The translations under genes were made by a program, and so were the position numbers. From contig JAUCBJ010007825.1 of assembly GCA_032718475.1 (NCBI GenBank), positions 1 to 57,901 of the forward strand: 57,901 nucleotides of DNA. The letters are read 5' to 3'. Positions within the stretch are counted from its first letter, which is position 1, and each line of letters begins with the position of its first letter. The DNA comes from Nemertoderma westbladi (Eukaryota > Xenacoelomorpha > Nemertodermatida > Nemertodermatidae). The notes below the pieces were generated by a model, which saw only the letters and a program-made list of their open reading frames with translations, had not been told where the DNA came from and did not search any database. This document shows, piece by piece, positions 33,192 through 45,857 of the stretch.

Positions 33192-34840
33192 CTACTATAT
33201 ATGTTATGGCCAGGCGTCCACAACTACACTTTCCATGAGTTGGTTGCCAGAAAAGTAGATCTGGTATGACCTCGTCTTTACTTCGCCAGCAGTGCCCACT
33301 GAATCTTAATCTGTGTTCACGGAGGGTGGTTGATACAGGTGGTATTGTACCATAAAGCTCGGCGTTTGTCATGTGTTGTCTCCAGCTGATGTTTAGGGCA
33401 GCCATTAGTAGTCTTGTGTAGCAACCATCAATTCGTTGTACATGTGATTTAGTCAGTGTCCAGGTCTCACCCCCGTATAAAAATGCACTTTCCACTGTGG
33501 CTAGAAAGAACTTAGTCTTCAGGTGCCTGGAGAGATCTGATTTCCAGATGGTATCCATTTTTGATAGAGCTACCCAAGCCTTTGCTTTCCTAACTTCTAT
33601 GTCCTTTTTGCTACTCTCTATCCATGATCCTAGGTACTGGAAGTCGTCAACCTTCCTTAGTTGATTATTATCAATGGTTGTCAAGTTTCCATCAACCTTA
33701 AAAGTCATGAATTCTGTCTTGGAAGCATTTATATGCAATCCAACCTCCTTAGCAGCCCTCTCCACTTTATTTAGTAGAAGCTGTGCATCTGCTAGCGTAT
33801 TAGAGAGCAGGGCGATGTCATCCGCGAATTCGGTGTCTGTGACTGTAGTTGCCGGATATCTACTACTTCTGCATTCTTGAAGTGTGAATCCCAGATCTTC
33901 ACCCTTTGTGCTTCTGTGTCACAATATAACAATCCAATGCCAGCAACGATTACTTCTCGTATTCAATAAGCTCTTAGGATTTCAAGCATTTTACTTCTAT
34001 GGATGGAGTCGAATGCCTTCTTGAAGTCCACAAAAGTTAAGACTGTGGGAGATTCTTTGACTTAATTCCTTCAATCAGTCTCTGTAGTGCAAGTATCTGA
34101 GATATTGTTGATATACTTGGTCGAAATCCGTTTTGGCTCTTACGCAGTAGTTTCTCTAGTGAGGCCTAATACTATATAGAATCATGTTATTGTATAATTT
34201 GGCAGCTACCACAAGCAGACAGATCCCACGATAGTTTGTTGGTATACCGAGGTCTCCTTTCTTGGGGAGAGGCTTTAGTTGACCTTTAGTCCAAATTGGT
34301 GGAGGCTTTTCCCCTTTTAACATCCGGTTGCAAACATTCAATAATGGTCTGTTTAGCACTCCTGTTTTAAATACCTCTGCTGGGATTTCATCTAATCCAC
34401 TCGCTTTATTATTGGACATGCTTTTAATGCTTCTTTGTAGTTTGGCAGGTGTGAAGTCCCCTGTCTCTATAGGCAGTGTCTTGTCATATATTTTCCTTGT
34501 AGGGCTGACCTCGATGTTTGGTCGCTGCCCAAGCAAGTTGCTGAAGTGATTTTTCCACTTCCCAACACGTTCTTCTAGACTATCGGGTTTGAGGCGCCCC
34601 TTTGCACAACTTTTCGACCAGATACCTCATTCACAGTTTGCCAGGTAAGTCTTGATTGTTGCTGTATGTGAGCAGTTGTAATTGCTTCGATTTTACCCTA
34701 TATGTACTTTTCCTGGCTGATGTTGTAGGCCAATTTAAGATCGTCCTTAGCTTTCTCAACCTTGTTAATGTTTTTGGTTGTTGGTTGTTCGGTTTTTACT
34801 TTGTAGGCTATCTTAAGATATTCTCTCTTACAAGTAACCT
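33192..34840 (-). pseudogene. RTE-B reverse transcriptase (broken)
   Basis: Blocks read in order: SMSNNKASGLDEIPAEVFK (34400), LKPLPKKGDLGIPTNYRGI (34240), then a frameshifted palm region with catalytic TEFADDIALLSNTL near 33810. An intact frame runs from 33765 through the thumb and C-terminal domain (FQYLGSWIESSKKDI, FLYGGETWTLTKS, RLRFSGHCWRSKDEVIPDLL). FADD replaces the commoner YADD, as in many RTE elements. Several frameshifts lie between 33770 and 34160. Confidence 0.8.
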
Positions 34841-35638
34841 TAGAGTTTTGCCATGGGACATACTGTTTTCGTTTGGGTATTCTGGGGGATATGCCTCTTA
34901 GATGATTCCTTGTGGGCTTTTATTATATTCTGGTATATTGAATCGGTGCACTGGTCTTCATCCATTGACTGAAGTGCTTCAAAGCGGTTTTGAACTTCTA
35001 CTGTGTAAGCATCCTTTACTGCATTGTCAGTTCTGAGTTTCTCCCAGTCATAGTTGATTTGCTTGCTTGTCCTAGGTTTGCTGGCTCTCAAACTGAGTCT
35101 GATCTCTGCAGTCACAATTCTGTGGTCCGAACCAATTAGGTTGAACGAGCTGTATGCCTCGCAGTTGATCATGCTGTTTCTCATGGCCATGGAATTTATA
35201 GATTCGATGTTGTTTTGGGTCTTAAGTGCAAATGGACTTAGCAGAATTCCTACTCCTCCAATTGATTGATGCATTGGCCGAGTTTCTTACTGCTGAGCTT
35301 GTTACTAACGTCCATCCATTTCCAATGTCATTGTACTTTTTGTCAGTGTCTTCATGACAAATCCGATGTTCTTGGATGCATATGATGTCAATGTTATATT
35401 TCATTGCTAGAGCGACCATGTCACCCTGTTTGTTATGTGCTTTCAGCGTGCGTGCGTTCATTGTAGCAATCTTTGGTGTCTTTTTACATTTCAGCAGGTA
35501 GGTTCTTCTCTCTTTTCTGTCTTCTGTTCCAGTAGCCAATTTATCGACCCCAGCCTGGTGTACCACTGAGGGACGCGGTCCATGTTGACCGGGGCGACGA
35601 CCGAGCCGGTTTTTCTCCTGGAGGGTTCTCATACTCAC
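34841..35638 (-). pseudogene. RTE-B endonuclease (broken)
   Basis: It encodes IATMNARTLKAHNKQGDMVA, IDIICIQEHRICHED, ISPFALKTQNNIESI and LIGSDHRIVTAEIRLSLRA. The Asn (MNARTL), Glu (QEHR) and SDHR motifs of apurinic-type endonucleases are visible. A frameshift near 35250 and missing middle sequence break it. Confidence 0.75.
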
Positions 35639-35765
35639 ATCGTTCAGTTGCGAGAGTAAACTGCTTGTGGTTGCAACTCCTACAAGCGTCTTCGCCGTAG
35701 GTCTCCATTGGTTGATTACCTTCCACCGACCTTGTCAGCATGTCTAGCCGTTGGCAGTCTAGCAA

Positions 35766-38700
35766 AACGTGCTAGACTGCCCCAACCGTCCCTCTTTAAA
35801 ATCTTTATCGAATTCTGTGAAATTTTGAAGTCTATTTTAACGTGATATTTTGAACTATGTTGTGTGAGTGAATAATACCAAACCAATAAAGAGCATAATT
35901 AAGGGAGTAGCAACAGTGAATGTAATATTGGCTACTAACTGAGTTACAGTGTGGTATGACGAGGTGTGTCACAGTGATGAACAAACAAAGGGTGAGAAAG
36001 CAACATGGATTACCAAACACATTAATTACTGAGTATTAGTGAAGCCAAAAAGATGCAATAATTATAGGTGGTGGTTATTGTACAATAGGAAAGTATAATA
36101 GGTATACTGAAATCATTGTTGTGCAGACAAGGGAGACAAAATTTCATGGGAGTTGACAAGACATTCACAGTCAGGATGAGTATCTGTACTGTAGTTGAGT
36201 GTACTGTACATACAAGGGTTTTGATTAAAGGGCTAATATTGGAGCGACTAGATGTTTAGTAGTTATTGGTAATATTTGGTGTATTTATCATGTAGATATT
36301 GGATGCCGAGTTTCATTCTTGGGTGTGATTCTGCATCAAATATCACCTCACCTTACGATCACCCCATCTTTTCTCATATTGTTATTTATCTATTGGTGTA
36401 TACGTTATTCTCAAAGCACTTACAATGACACTATTGCATTGGTGAGATAGTATTCATAGGACTAGTGTAGATCAGAACAATATACATTGTAAAGTCAAAC
36501 CAATCATTTTTATTCATGACACTACCTCTGGGGTCTTCTACATATCGCTCGACCGGTTTATCCGACGTCAGGTTCCCTGAACGAAACCAGAGGTCTAGTG
36601 AGAAGGATGAGGAACGGATGAGGAACATTCGATATTCCCACCACACACGACAAAAGTCCCTTACATGTCATTTTAATTTAAATTTTATTTATAACTATTA
36701 AACACTTATTTACCCTAATCATGGGGTGTATATATTTATAAAAAATGTTTTTTCATAATAATAATAATGTTATATTTCTCAAGCGCGCACTTTCTACAGT
36801 ATAGGTTAAACGCGCATAACAATTAATGAGTTAAGGTGTTGTTGAGGGAAAGGCTAATCGGTATAAATGAGTATTTAGCAGCGATTTAAATGAGCTCAGG
36901 GTGGCAGCAGTGCGAATATTGAGTGGGAGTCAGTTAAATATTTTTGGTGCAGCGGCTGAGAACATGCGATCGCCATAAGTTTTGTAATTGGTCCAAATTA
37001 TCACTAAGGTATGTATGTTCATACTGTTGACGGGTTGGTTTTATGTTTATTTGTATTAAATCTGTAAGATATTCCGGTGATTGTGCGTTTAAACATTTCC
37101 AAGTTAATAGAGAAGGTTTGTATTTAATTCGATATGAAATGGGAAGTCAATGCAACTTTTGTAGTAATGGTGTGACAGAATCCTTCTGAATTCTATTATT
37201 CTATAATATTTGTTGATCGCAAAAACCAAACATGCACTATTAAACGACCTCGAAAACCAATATACCTTCAGAATTATCAGACCGAAGACATTGATATGAC
37301 ATTATGTTGAACCACTGATTAAACAGTACCGGTACATATGTGCAATCTTTTAGTCTGATAGTTTAAATAGTGATGATAGTAAGTAGTGTTTAGTGGTTTT
37401 CAGTAGTTAGTTGTATGTACGAGCTATGCCCTGTTGAAGGCCTGTTATTTGTATTTTGAAAACATGTTTGGGATGAAATAGTGGCAATAACTGTTTCTTT
37501 TGATCACTATAAAGATCCTCCACTTCCCTTTTACTACTGTATGATGTTTACCCCGGTGTCCTGGGCGTGGAACTAACTTTGGAATTTTTTTTACTTATTG
37601 TCAAAACAGGCCTAATATGTTGTTAACTTAATCCAAATAATTTAATTCTCCCTGCAAAATCCATTCACAAATAAATAAAATATATAATATAAAAACTTAC
37701 CGTAACAAAGATCCTGTGTTTCCAAATTTTATGAATTCTGCGATTAATTTGTTCTGATTTTGAATGAAAAAATGTTAAGTTCCGCGCCGCCTTTATATAA
37801 TTTATCAGATATTCATCCTAAAATAAATGCCTTTTTAATCAAATGATAGAGAGATAACAGTATCGAGAGCTTATCGAACAGTATCGAGAGCCTATCGAAC
37901 AGTATCGAGAGCTTATATTACCTAATACAAGGTCTAGTTTACAACTGGAAAGTTGATCATTCAATTAATTGATTAAGATTTTTGCTAAATTATTTCAATT
38001 ATTTTTATAGAAATCAAGCTGTTACACTTAACTTATCATAACAAAATAATATCTATTATAGATATAAAATCTATTACAAATTTTGTAACGCATGCCAACC
38101 AAAAAGCATTACTAACCATTTCACTTTCGACGCATTCAATTCCTCTCCATCGGTAACTCGACGCAAGTAACAGCTGACATCTCCCAAAAATAGAACTGTA
38201 ACCTGTTCTATTCTATTGACTTTCGTTTTTATTTTGGTTAGAAGGACGTACCTTTAACATGCGGCTTTCTTTCCATTAGGTAGATTGCTAATTTAACACT
38301 CAGATATATTAATAAAGCACATTACATTATGTGTTCATTAATATTAAATGATGAACCTGCTAAAAATAAAATATAATAAATGAATAAATATAAAATATAT
38401 ATGAAGTTTCACTACAATTAGCCACCATTGTAATTAAATAAATAAACCATCCTGTATATAATATTCGATATATACAGGACTTTTCTCCGCTAATTATTCA
38501 TAAAATTAAATATAATATTAAAAATGTTGCTTTCATTCTAATAGTTTTGGTTTCAAGAATTAAAACCAAAATGTCCCATTTTAAGACGGCAGTCTTCCCC
38601 CATAATAGTATAATAAATATACTTTGGATTATTCTTTGCAATTCCTTACCTATGCTATGGATACTGTGATTTCTAACGCATTATAATAGATTGTAAGGCA

Positions 38701-39169
38701 GCTCCATTGACACACTGCGCTAGTGGGTAATATATAGGCAAAGTCCAACAATGCCAGAATACTTAGTAGGTCAAACTAATAGATTATTTGATCCAAATAA
38801 GGAACTCTAATTTCCGGTATCCCCAACATTGCTTCCCTGTATTTCTGATACCATTGCAAATTCAATTATTAGATTAATTTTATTTGTGAGCTCTCGTTTA
38901 CAAAATAGCATTAGAGTAAATTTACATATAGTAAATGAAATGCATTAGCTAGCAGAATATGAGTCCATGGCAATATCAGAGCGATTTTGGACTGCATGAC
39001 ACCTGAGCAATTTATACATCTGCATGAACTTTATAAGTGCGTGGTTTGTCTTATTTTTACCATTATTATGTTATTGGACGTGGAAAACCAGTGTCCTAAT
39101 TCAGTGACATGGACCCACCAAATTCTGTGGCTCGAAGGCCCCTCCTCTTATTGCTGATGGATAGCTAGA
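35766..39169. other. Long intergenic region, some repeat-like sequence
   Basis: No convincing gene was found. At about 36770-37350 the text (TGAGCTCAGGGTGGCAGCAG, GGTGCAGCGGCTGAGAA, GCGATCGCCATAAGTTTTG) resembles the untranslated ends of dispersed animal retroelements; this is by impression only. A 21-bp triplicate lies at 37860-37915. Confidence 0.45.
37860..37915. repeat. Three copies of a 21-bp unit
   Basis: CAGTATCGAGAGCTTATCGA is repeated nearly perfectly three times (one copy has CCTATC). Confidence 0.9.
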
Positions 39170-41285
39170 CCGCAGTGGTTCTGATTGAAGTTTGTTGTTT
39201 CTGCAGATCACTGTGAGGGCTATACTGCCTTTACAGAAGCAGTTAAGTTAGCAGCTGCAGAAACAGTTCCTGTATACCCTCAAAACAGGAAAAGGGCCCC
39301 CTGGACTGACAACAAAATTCAGAAGTGCCGAAATGACCTTCATAAGGCGCAGAAAGAGTCCCGACTCAAACAGACTACAGCGGCCAAGAATGCAGTTAAG
39401 GCTGCATCTAGGTCCCTAAACAGGCAGTACTCTGTTAATCTACAGGAGCTAATAAACCAACAGGTTGATGCCATCAATGATGCTGACGACAGCAGGCAAT
39501 CATCCCAGGCATGGAAATCAATCAATCTGCTTACTGGGCGTAAAAGCCAACCAACCACCAAGGTTAAGGCTGAATCACCAGCCGATCGCCTCAATGGTTG
39601 GAAAGCCCACTTTGAAAAGCTCCTCAATAATGACAGGGTATTGCCTGATAACTTTATAGAAGTAAAAGTGTCTGAGTCTGTACTCCTAGATTTCGATATC
39701 TCCTTTGCAGAAGTGAAGGCTGCTGCAAAGAGCATTAAGACCAATCGTGCCAGTGGAGTAGATGGTGTTCCCCCTGACGTCTTTAAAATACCTGAGTGTT
39801 TAAAGCTCATCTATCCCATCATAGTAGACATGTACCGAACAACAAGAGTCCCACAAGAAATGAAAACAAATAAGTTGGTGCCAGTTCCCAAGAAGGGCAA
39901 CCTAACACTCTATGGTTCTTTTCGGGGAATCTCATTGATCTCGATTGCTGCAAAGCTATACAATAGGATTCTATTAAATCGCATCAGGGATCCCATTGAG
40001 AGACTGCTCCGTGGAAATCAGAATGGGTTCCGTAAAGGTCGTGGGACCATGGAGCCCATTTTGGCACTTAGAAGGATAATTGAAGAATTATCAAAAAAGA
40101 AAGACAGGCATCTGGCTGTTATCTTTGTTGACTTCTTCAAGGCCTTTGATTCAGTCTCTCGCTCACGTATGTTCAGCATACTTTCATTATATGGGATTCC
40201 TGATGAAATTATTGCAGCAATCAGATCAGTATACGATGGTTCGACAACATTTGTGTCTACTGTTGACGGTGACACAGAACCATTTGAAGTGTTATGGGGC
40301 GTCCTCCAAGGAGACACACTTGCACCATTCTTGTTCATTATTTTGGTTGACTATGTTCTACCCATTTCCTTAGATCATCATAATGATGATGGGGTGATGA
40401 TAACTCCACCTACTGGCTCCAGAAGTGGAGGAAATCCTGCCAAGTACCTAACTGATCTAGACTTTGCTGATGACTTAGGAGTACTCTCAGAATCATTAGA
40501 GGGAGCCCAACGGTTCCTCAGCTCATTAGAACATGCTGCTTCTAGTGTTGGTCTTTTTATTAACTCCAGAAAGACCAAAATTCTGACCGTTAACTTTGAA
40601 AGTCCTCAGCAAGACTCTGATTGGATGAGAATAAGCTCAAAGGATGGTATGCTTGAGCATGTGGACGACTTCTGTTACCTGGGATCATGGATCCGGAAAT
40701 CAGGTGAGGACCTCCGAATACGTAAGGGAAGGGCATGGGCAGCCTTGAATAGACTTTCCAGGATTTGGAAGTCACCGAGAATTAATCGGAAACTTAAGGT
40801 CCGATAATTTAGAGCAGCAGTAGTTCCAGTACTCCTCTACGGGAGTCCATGCTGGGCTCTAACTGCTGAGGACACCAAATCTCTGGATGGCACAATCACA
40901 AGAATGCTACGCCGGGTTCATTGTGTCAGGTACAATACACACATCTCCAACCAGACACTATATAACATTGGAGGTGTCTCATTGGTTCCCCCAAGCTTGA
41001 CACTAGAACAAAATCGCCTCCGCTTTGCAGGACATTGATTTCGCCGTGAGGACCAGCCAGTGCATAATCTTGTACTTTGGCAGCCTCATGGAGTGAATAA
41101 GCATGGTGGACAGCCCATGTCTTTCTTGAGACGGATCTTAAAGGACACTGGCCTTAAAGATGCGGATGATCTAGCAAATGTCATGGGTGATAGGGAGTTG
41201 TGGCGGTGCAATTTTGTTGACAAGCCGGCACAGCATTCTTAAAAATGCAGCTGCAATGCAGCATGCCGATCCTAGTAGTAGTAGT
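39170..41285 (+). mobile_element. RTE-type LINE, copy C
   Basis: A fragment of the endonuclease (GTGGTTCTGATTG at 39176, matching copy A at 24312) is joined by a deletion to the linker before the reverse transcriptase. The 3' end GCAATGCAGCATGCCGATCC plus (TAG)n is the same as in copies A and 27751. The main open frame is at 39185-40807, and only two stops separate it from the end of the gene at 41242. Confidence 0.85.
39185..41242 (+). pseudogene. RTE reverse transcriptase with two stop codons
   Basis: The open part (540 codons) holds SIKTNRASGVDGVPPDVFK, NKLVPVPKKGNLTLYGSFRG, NGFRKGRGTMEPILALRR, IFVDFFKAFDSVSRS, GVLQGDTLAPFLFII, the catalytic LDFADDLGVLSES and the thumb motif FCYLGSWIRKSGED. 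A TAA at 40805 interrupts the frame where copy A has TTA, and a TGA follows at 41037. After these, the C-terminal domain reads on to KPAQHS-stop at 41242. It is younger and better preserved than copy A. The frame start at 39185 is just the first Met after a deletion joint, not a natural start. Confidence 0.85.
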
Positions 41286-42680
41286 TTCTGATAAAAAGCT
41301 AACCATGAAAACCAAATATGTAACTCAATTCGAATATAAATTGAAAATTAACTGAGATATTAGGCATTCGAAAGTCGCATGGTTTTGCTTCTGCGCGAAA
41401 CTATTTCATTTTATGTAATAAATGCACCATATTTTGGAGAATTTTGTTTTCGAATGCCGATCGCGTCCGTCTTGTTCTTGGCCTTTGTCACAACTGCAGT
41501 AACCCGATTGGCATGGTTGGTTATAGTCTACCGACTTTGGCAGGTATACTGACGGTCTTACGCGGACCTCAGCAGATTCTACCACAAACTGTCTGCGATT
41601 GGTATCAATTGCACCCTTAGGTAATTTACTTGTTCCTAATTGTTGTGTTTCAGAATTTAGAAACAGAAGTAAATGTCTATAAAACATTTCCATAAATAAA
41701 CTGTATATTTTTTTTCTTAATTTGTTATTATATTTTAATTGTATCTATCTGTAACTTTTATCAATAATAATAGAAATACCGCCATGATTTTTCATGTCCC
41801 ATTATTTTCAATTAGGAATTAATACCGCGTCCAACGCGACTTTAGCCATATATCCGGTCCCAATTTATTTTGATAGGAAGTTCCTAACAGTAAATGCTCT
41901 GTTGACTGGTCCTGGTAGGCACATCACTGACCTTACTATGCTTTATTCTATAAATGTAGACTTATATTGGTATAGATGACTATCTAATAAATAATTATCA
42001 TTCTTAATGTTAGTATTACGGTATCTCATCTGTATCATATGATTAATTGTAATTTTAAGATAATGGATCCGGATCAAACAATAACTCTAGGTTCCTCCAC
42101 AAGTTTTTCGGATCCACACACTATTATGATCCACACACTAGTTAAGAATAGCATTGTATACCATAGTGGAATCCCAATCGCATCAATTATTCAATATTAG
42201 ACAATCTGAGAAAGGGAAGGTAAGCCTAAAACGGAAAAGGAAATAAGAAAATATAACATTATTGCATTGAATATTTCAAAACATTATTAACTCACAAAGA
42301 TAAGTTTGATTGAAAGAAAATTACATATTTGGACGGGAAAGGAAGTCGAACTGTGATTGACACACAAGACGTCACCATTTTCCCCATAGAAAATGGAGAC
42401 TTCTTGAATAGAATTGACTAATTTTCTCCGAACGTTTGAAAAAATATCCTACATAAAATGGAACAACTTTTAATCCAAAAACCAGCCACTGCCATTTCTA
42501 CAGAAAAGATTACAGATGCTCAAGCGCGCGAGCTGGGTGAAGATCTTCTCTGTGCTGGGGGTAAGAGCACGTAAGAAAAGGGGGAGGAGGGGGAAAGAAA
42601 AGGGGTATGGATCTATAAATAGCATCCAATGGGACGCTTCTATTATACGACCGTTCTATAATGTAAACATACAGGTGTCT
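41286..42680. other. Intergenic stretch with one possible exon
   Basis: Apart from the ORF at 41406-41693 I see no coding signal. AT-rich sequence; repeated GGATCC-containing words near 42065-42140. Confidence 0.4.
41406..41693 (-). CDS. Possible 3' exon, Cys-containing, unidentified
   Basis: The open frame includes TNRRQFVVESAEVRVRPSVY and NQPCQSGYCSCDKGQEQDG, ending WCIYYIK-stop. A CACAACAATTAG sequence preceded by a pyrimidine-rich stretch could be a splice acceptor near 41637, which would make this a terminal exon. The CQSGYCSC cluster suggests a secreted or extracellular protein. No family is recognised. Confidence 0.25.
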   Translation of the reverse strand: MEMFYRHLLLFLNSETQQLGTSKLPKGAIDTNRRQFVVESAEVRVRPSVYLPKSVDYNQPCQSGYCSCDKGQEQDGRDRHSKTKFSKIWCIYYIK

Positions 42681-44373
42681 GTCTACCTTATTTTTTTTTT
42701 TCAAGGTGCACCCCTAAACGGGGTAAAAGGTTTATTCTTTTATACAGGTGGAGCAATAAGTTTAAAATTAATTAAAAATTTTACAAGTAGTTGGAATGAA
42801 ATACGATTCAGTACGAATATCAAAGTCTCATGGCTGTGGTGAACCAATTTTCTTTTAGTGATATAGGTGGCTGGCCAGTTCTGTCAGAGAGGGGCAGCAA
42901 TCGCAGTTGAGAGCGTGGTATCTGTCCACGGCTGAGTTCTTACAATATTTACAAATACATTGCGATGACAGCTCGTGGAAAGGGGTGCAGGTCAAGCAGA
43001 TGAGGTAGTGAAACCCATGGGCGGTTGCCCTGGTGACAGTGTGCCGGTTTCTCTGCTGTGAGGATTTCCAACTCGAAGTTGTGAAGGCTGGGCCCCTTGT
43101 GTAACCCTGCCGGTTGAAGTTTTCTGTGCGTTCGGTTCGGTAAGAGCGATATTGGTCTAATGCTGTAGGGTTGAATAGCGTGGGGTTTACGATAAGGAGA
43201 TCTTCAATGAATGTTTTTTCTCCTATAGCTTTAATGGCCATGGTTGTCGATGAGTTGGATGGTAGGGAGAGCACCCTTTTAATAAACTTTGATTTGATTT
43301 TATCCAGTTCTTTCATGTGTGCAACTGTAAAGAAACAACCGATCTCTACAAGACCATATGATACCATTGGCTGTATTTTCATTGCGAATATCTTCATTGC
43401 GGTACATATTGACAGTCTGTTTAAATTTCGAAGACAACCAATCGCTGCATAAGATTTCCGTTTTCTTTTGTTAACATGTTTGGTAAAAGTGAGGGTCGGT
43501 TGCAAGTTTATGCCAAGATATTCGTATTCATTGCAGATGAGAACTTCTTTTCCCCCGTAGTAGAATTTATCGTTAATACCCAGCCGGCCACCTTTACGGA
43601 ACTTCATTATTTTTGTTTTAGAGAGGTTCACTTCCATTGAATTATTTATACACCATTGTTCTAGGACATCAAGACCGCGTTGGATAACTTGTGGATTCGA
43701 AGAATAAGTGGCTAGATCGTCCGCAAAGAATATGAATTGTATCGCTCTCGATATTGCACGGAGTGCAGTTGCGAGGCTGGTAATAAAAATTATGAAGCAA
43801 GTTGGGGAGAATGAGTCTCCTTGCAGAATTCCTCGCAACTGTGTGATCGGTTTTGATAGGCTGAAACCGTCGGATATTTTTATTGTATTTTTTGTTAATA
43901 ATGCCTTAATGAAGCCGAATAATTTCCCCTTTATTTCGAAATCGTTATATATCTTGCCAAGGAGCAAGGCTCGGTTCACTAGGTCGAATGCCTTTTTAAA
44001 ATCAACAAAGGCTACATACATTACACGGTCTTCTTTTGAGTGAAGGGCTTTGTTAATATCTGAGACGAGTTTCCTTATTGCTTGCATATTTGATCTCCCT
44101 GGTATAAATCCATATTGCTCATCTGGGAACAGGTGGGATATGTTCCGTTGAACCCGTTTGTTTAGTATGGAGGTTAATAATTTTAGGAAAACACAGATAA
44201 GAGCGATACCTCTATAGTTATTTGGGTCCATCAGGCTCCCTTTCCCCTTGTATATAGCCTTGATGATGCTACATGTCCATGACAGTGGGATTGCGCCCAT
44301 GTTTAGGCAGAAGTTGAAAAGGAGAGTTATAATTGTAATTAGGAGGGGACTAGGAGGGAACGTCTACCTTATT
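42681..44373 (-). mobile_element. 5'-truncated LINE with poly(A) tail and 12-bp target duplication
   Basis: GTCTACCTTATT occurs at 42681-42692 and again at 44362-44373. Just inside the left copy a run of T (42691-42701) is the poly(A) tail on the minus strand, and the coding sequence runs open up to the right copy. This is the signature of target-primed reverse transcription with 5' truncation. The 1.67-kb insert codes for most of a reverse transcriptase. Confidence 0.9.
42855..44361 (-). CDS. LINE reverse transcriptase, C-terminal two-thirds, open
   Basis: The frame is open from the truncation point (about 44361) to a stop at 42855, roughly 500 codons. Motifs in order: LNMGAIPLSW, SIIKAIYKGKG with NNYRGIALI, PDEQYGFIPGRSN, VAFVDFKKAFDLVN, LRGILQGDSFSPTCFIIF and the catalytic IFFADDLATYSS. 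Next come the thumb YEYLGINLQPTLTF and a C-terminal zinc motif, CKYCKNSAVDRYHALNCDCC. It lacks any endonuclease because of the truncation. Clade not resolved; the poly(A) tail and 12-bp duplication recall L1-like or jockey-like integration. No disabling mutation was seen, so the insertion is young. Confidence 0.85.
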
Positions 44374-44399
44374 GAAAAGTGGTAATACTACTTAATAGT

Positions 44400-45255
44400 T
44401 GCTAAACTTACCCCCACCCACCTATCATTACACACCTACTGTACTTAACCATACATACCCATTCCTACATACCTACTTACACGTACCCTCCACCTACCTA
44501 AGCACGACTTAACTGCAAAGCACACCTGATTAACCGCACCCACCCAAGCACGTCTACTTAACCGCACCCACCCACCTACTTAAGCACGTCTACTTACCCG
44601 CTCCCACCCACACACCTAAGAACGTCTACTTAACCGCACCCACACACCCACATATGCACATCTACGTAACCGCACCCACTCACCCACCCTCCTAAGCACG
44701 TCTACTTAACCGCACCCACCCAAGCACGTCTACTTAACCGCCCTCACCCACCTAAGCATGTCTACTTACCCGCACCCACCCACCTACTTAAGCACGTCTA
44801 CTTACCCGCTCCCACCCACACACCTAAGAACGTCTACTTAACCGCACCCACCCAACCCACCTAAGCACGTATACTTATCCGAACCCACCCACCCACCTAA
44901 GCACACCTAGTTAACCGCACCCACCCAACCCACCTCAGCACGTCTACTTAACCACACCCACCCACCCACCTAAGCACACCTACATAACCGTACCCACCCA
45001 CCCACTCTCCTAAGCACGTCTACTTAACCGCACCCACCCACCAAAGCACGTCTACTCACCCGCACCCACCCACCTACTTAAGCACGTCTACTTACCCGCT
45101 CCCACCCAAACACCTAAGCACGTCTACTTAACTGCACCCACCCACCCACCTAAGCACGTCTACTTACCCGCACCCACCCACCCACCCACCTAAGCACGTC
45201 AACTTAATCACACCCACCCACCCACCTAAGCACATCGACTTAACCACACCCACCC
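44400..45255. repeat. CACCCA-rich minisatellite, left part
   Basis: Irregular units of about 30-45 bp built from CACCCACCCACCTAAGCACG and TCTACTTAACCG. The same array continues at 51751-51860 on the other side of the LTR element. Confidence 0.9.
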
Positions 45256-45820
45256 TGTGACGGGATCCGAGAGGATCCCGGTTTATCCGGTGTTGTTTAT
45301 GTACGCGTCAAGGGCCGCACCGTTCGATGGAAAAGATATAAGAGTTTTGCTTGTTCCAACGTTCTCCGATAATAAGATATATAGAAGTAACAGATAGCAT
45401 GGACGCACTGAGACAACTGAATGTACCGGTAGAATATACTGAATAAACTGGTGACGGCGATGACGGTCTTAACTGTCACCGTTCTGCCTGACTGTACTGA
45501 GATAACTACTGAGTAAACTGGATGAATGATTACCGTACTAATAATATATACTGCACGGTTGGCCATTGTTACGTTACTCAGCCGGTGCTTCCCCCCCATT
45601 GGCTAATATCCCTGTTGTCACCCTTTGCCCCCTCTGAAGTGCTTCCCTTCGCCCTTGCTATTCTCTCTCTTTCAGGGGTGTAACCCCTGACCCCTATTGT
45701 GCGTATGTTTCTCCTTCCCACTTTGTTGGGGTGACACGAGGTTGGGTAATCAACCTCGTGTTCCCAATATTGCTTAATGGCTCACTTTATGGGGTGTTAG
45801 CGGAATTGGATAAGCTAACA
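45256..45820 (-). repeat. 3' LTR of the Gag-only element
   Basis: This 565-bp copy pairs with 51179-51750. Read on the minus strand it starts TGTTAGCTTATCC and ends CCCGTCACA. Confidence 0.9.
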
Positions 45821-45830
45821 CTCCCCCCCA
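45821..45830 (-). promoter_or_regulatory. Polypurine tract
   Basis: TGGGGGGGAG on the minus strand lies directly next to the 3' LTR, where plus-strand DNA synthesis would be primed. Confidence 0.7.
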
Positions 45831-45857
45831 TGCTATCTTCCCAGTGAGAAGATAGCA
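45831..45857 (-). promoter_or_regulatory. 10-bp stem hairpin beside the polypurine tract
   Basis: TGCTATCTTC and GAAGATAGCA form a perfect 10-bp stem around a 7-base loop. Its place just upstream of the polypurine tract suggests a structural signal, but this is inferred. Confidence 0.5.

Larger units (their letters stand above)
31770..35765 (-). mobile_element. RTE-type LINE, lineage B, with nested MITE
   Basis: A minus-strand RTE element: endonuclease at 34840-35638, reverse transcriptase at 33124-34840, and C-terminal tail at 31782-31901 (SIDQLERDTELGRNEIATTM, EAWKDLISTVRVRST, stop), followed by an AGTAGTAGTAG tail near 31770. The coding end is cut by the 1.29-kb fold-back MITE at 31902-33191. 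This lineage differs clearly in protein sequence from copies A and C. The right (5') border is uncertain. Confidence 0.8.

Noticed and set aside
45297-45599. 100-codon minus ORF within the LTR (also 51220-51528)
   Set aside because: It lies wholly inside the LTR in both copies with no domain; better taken as chance within a repeat.
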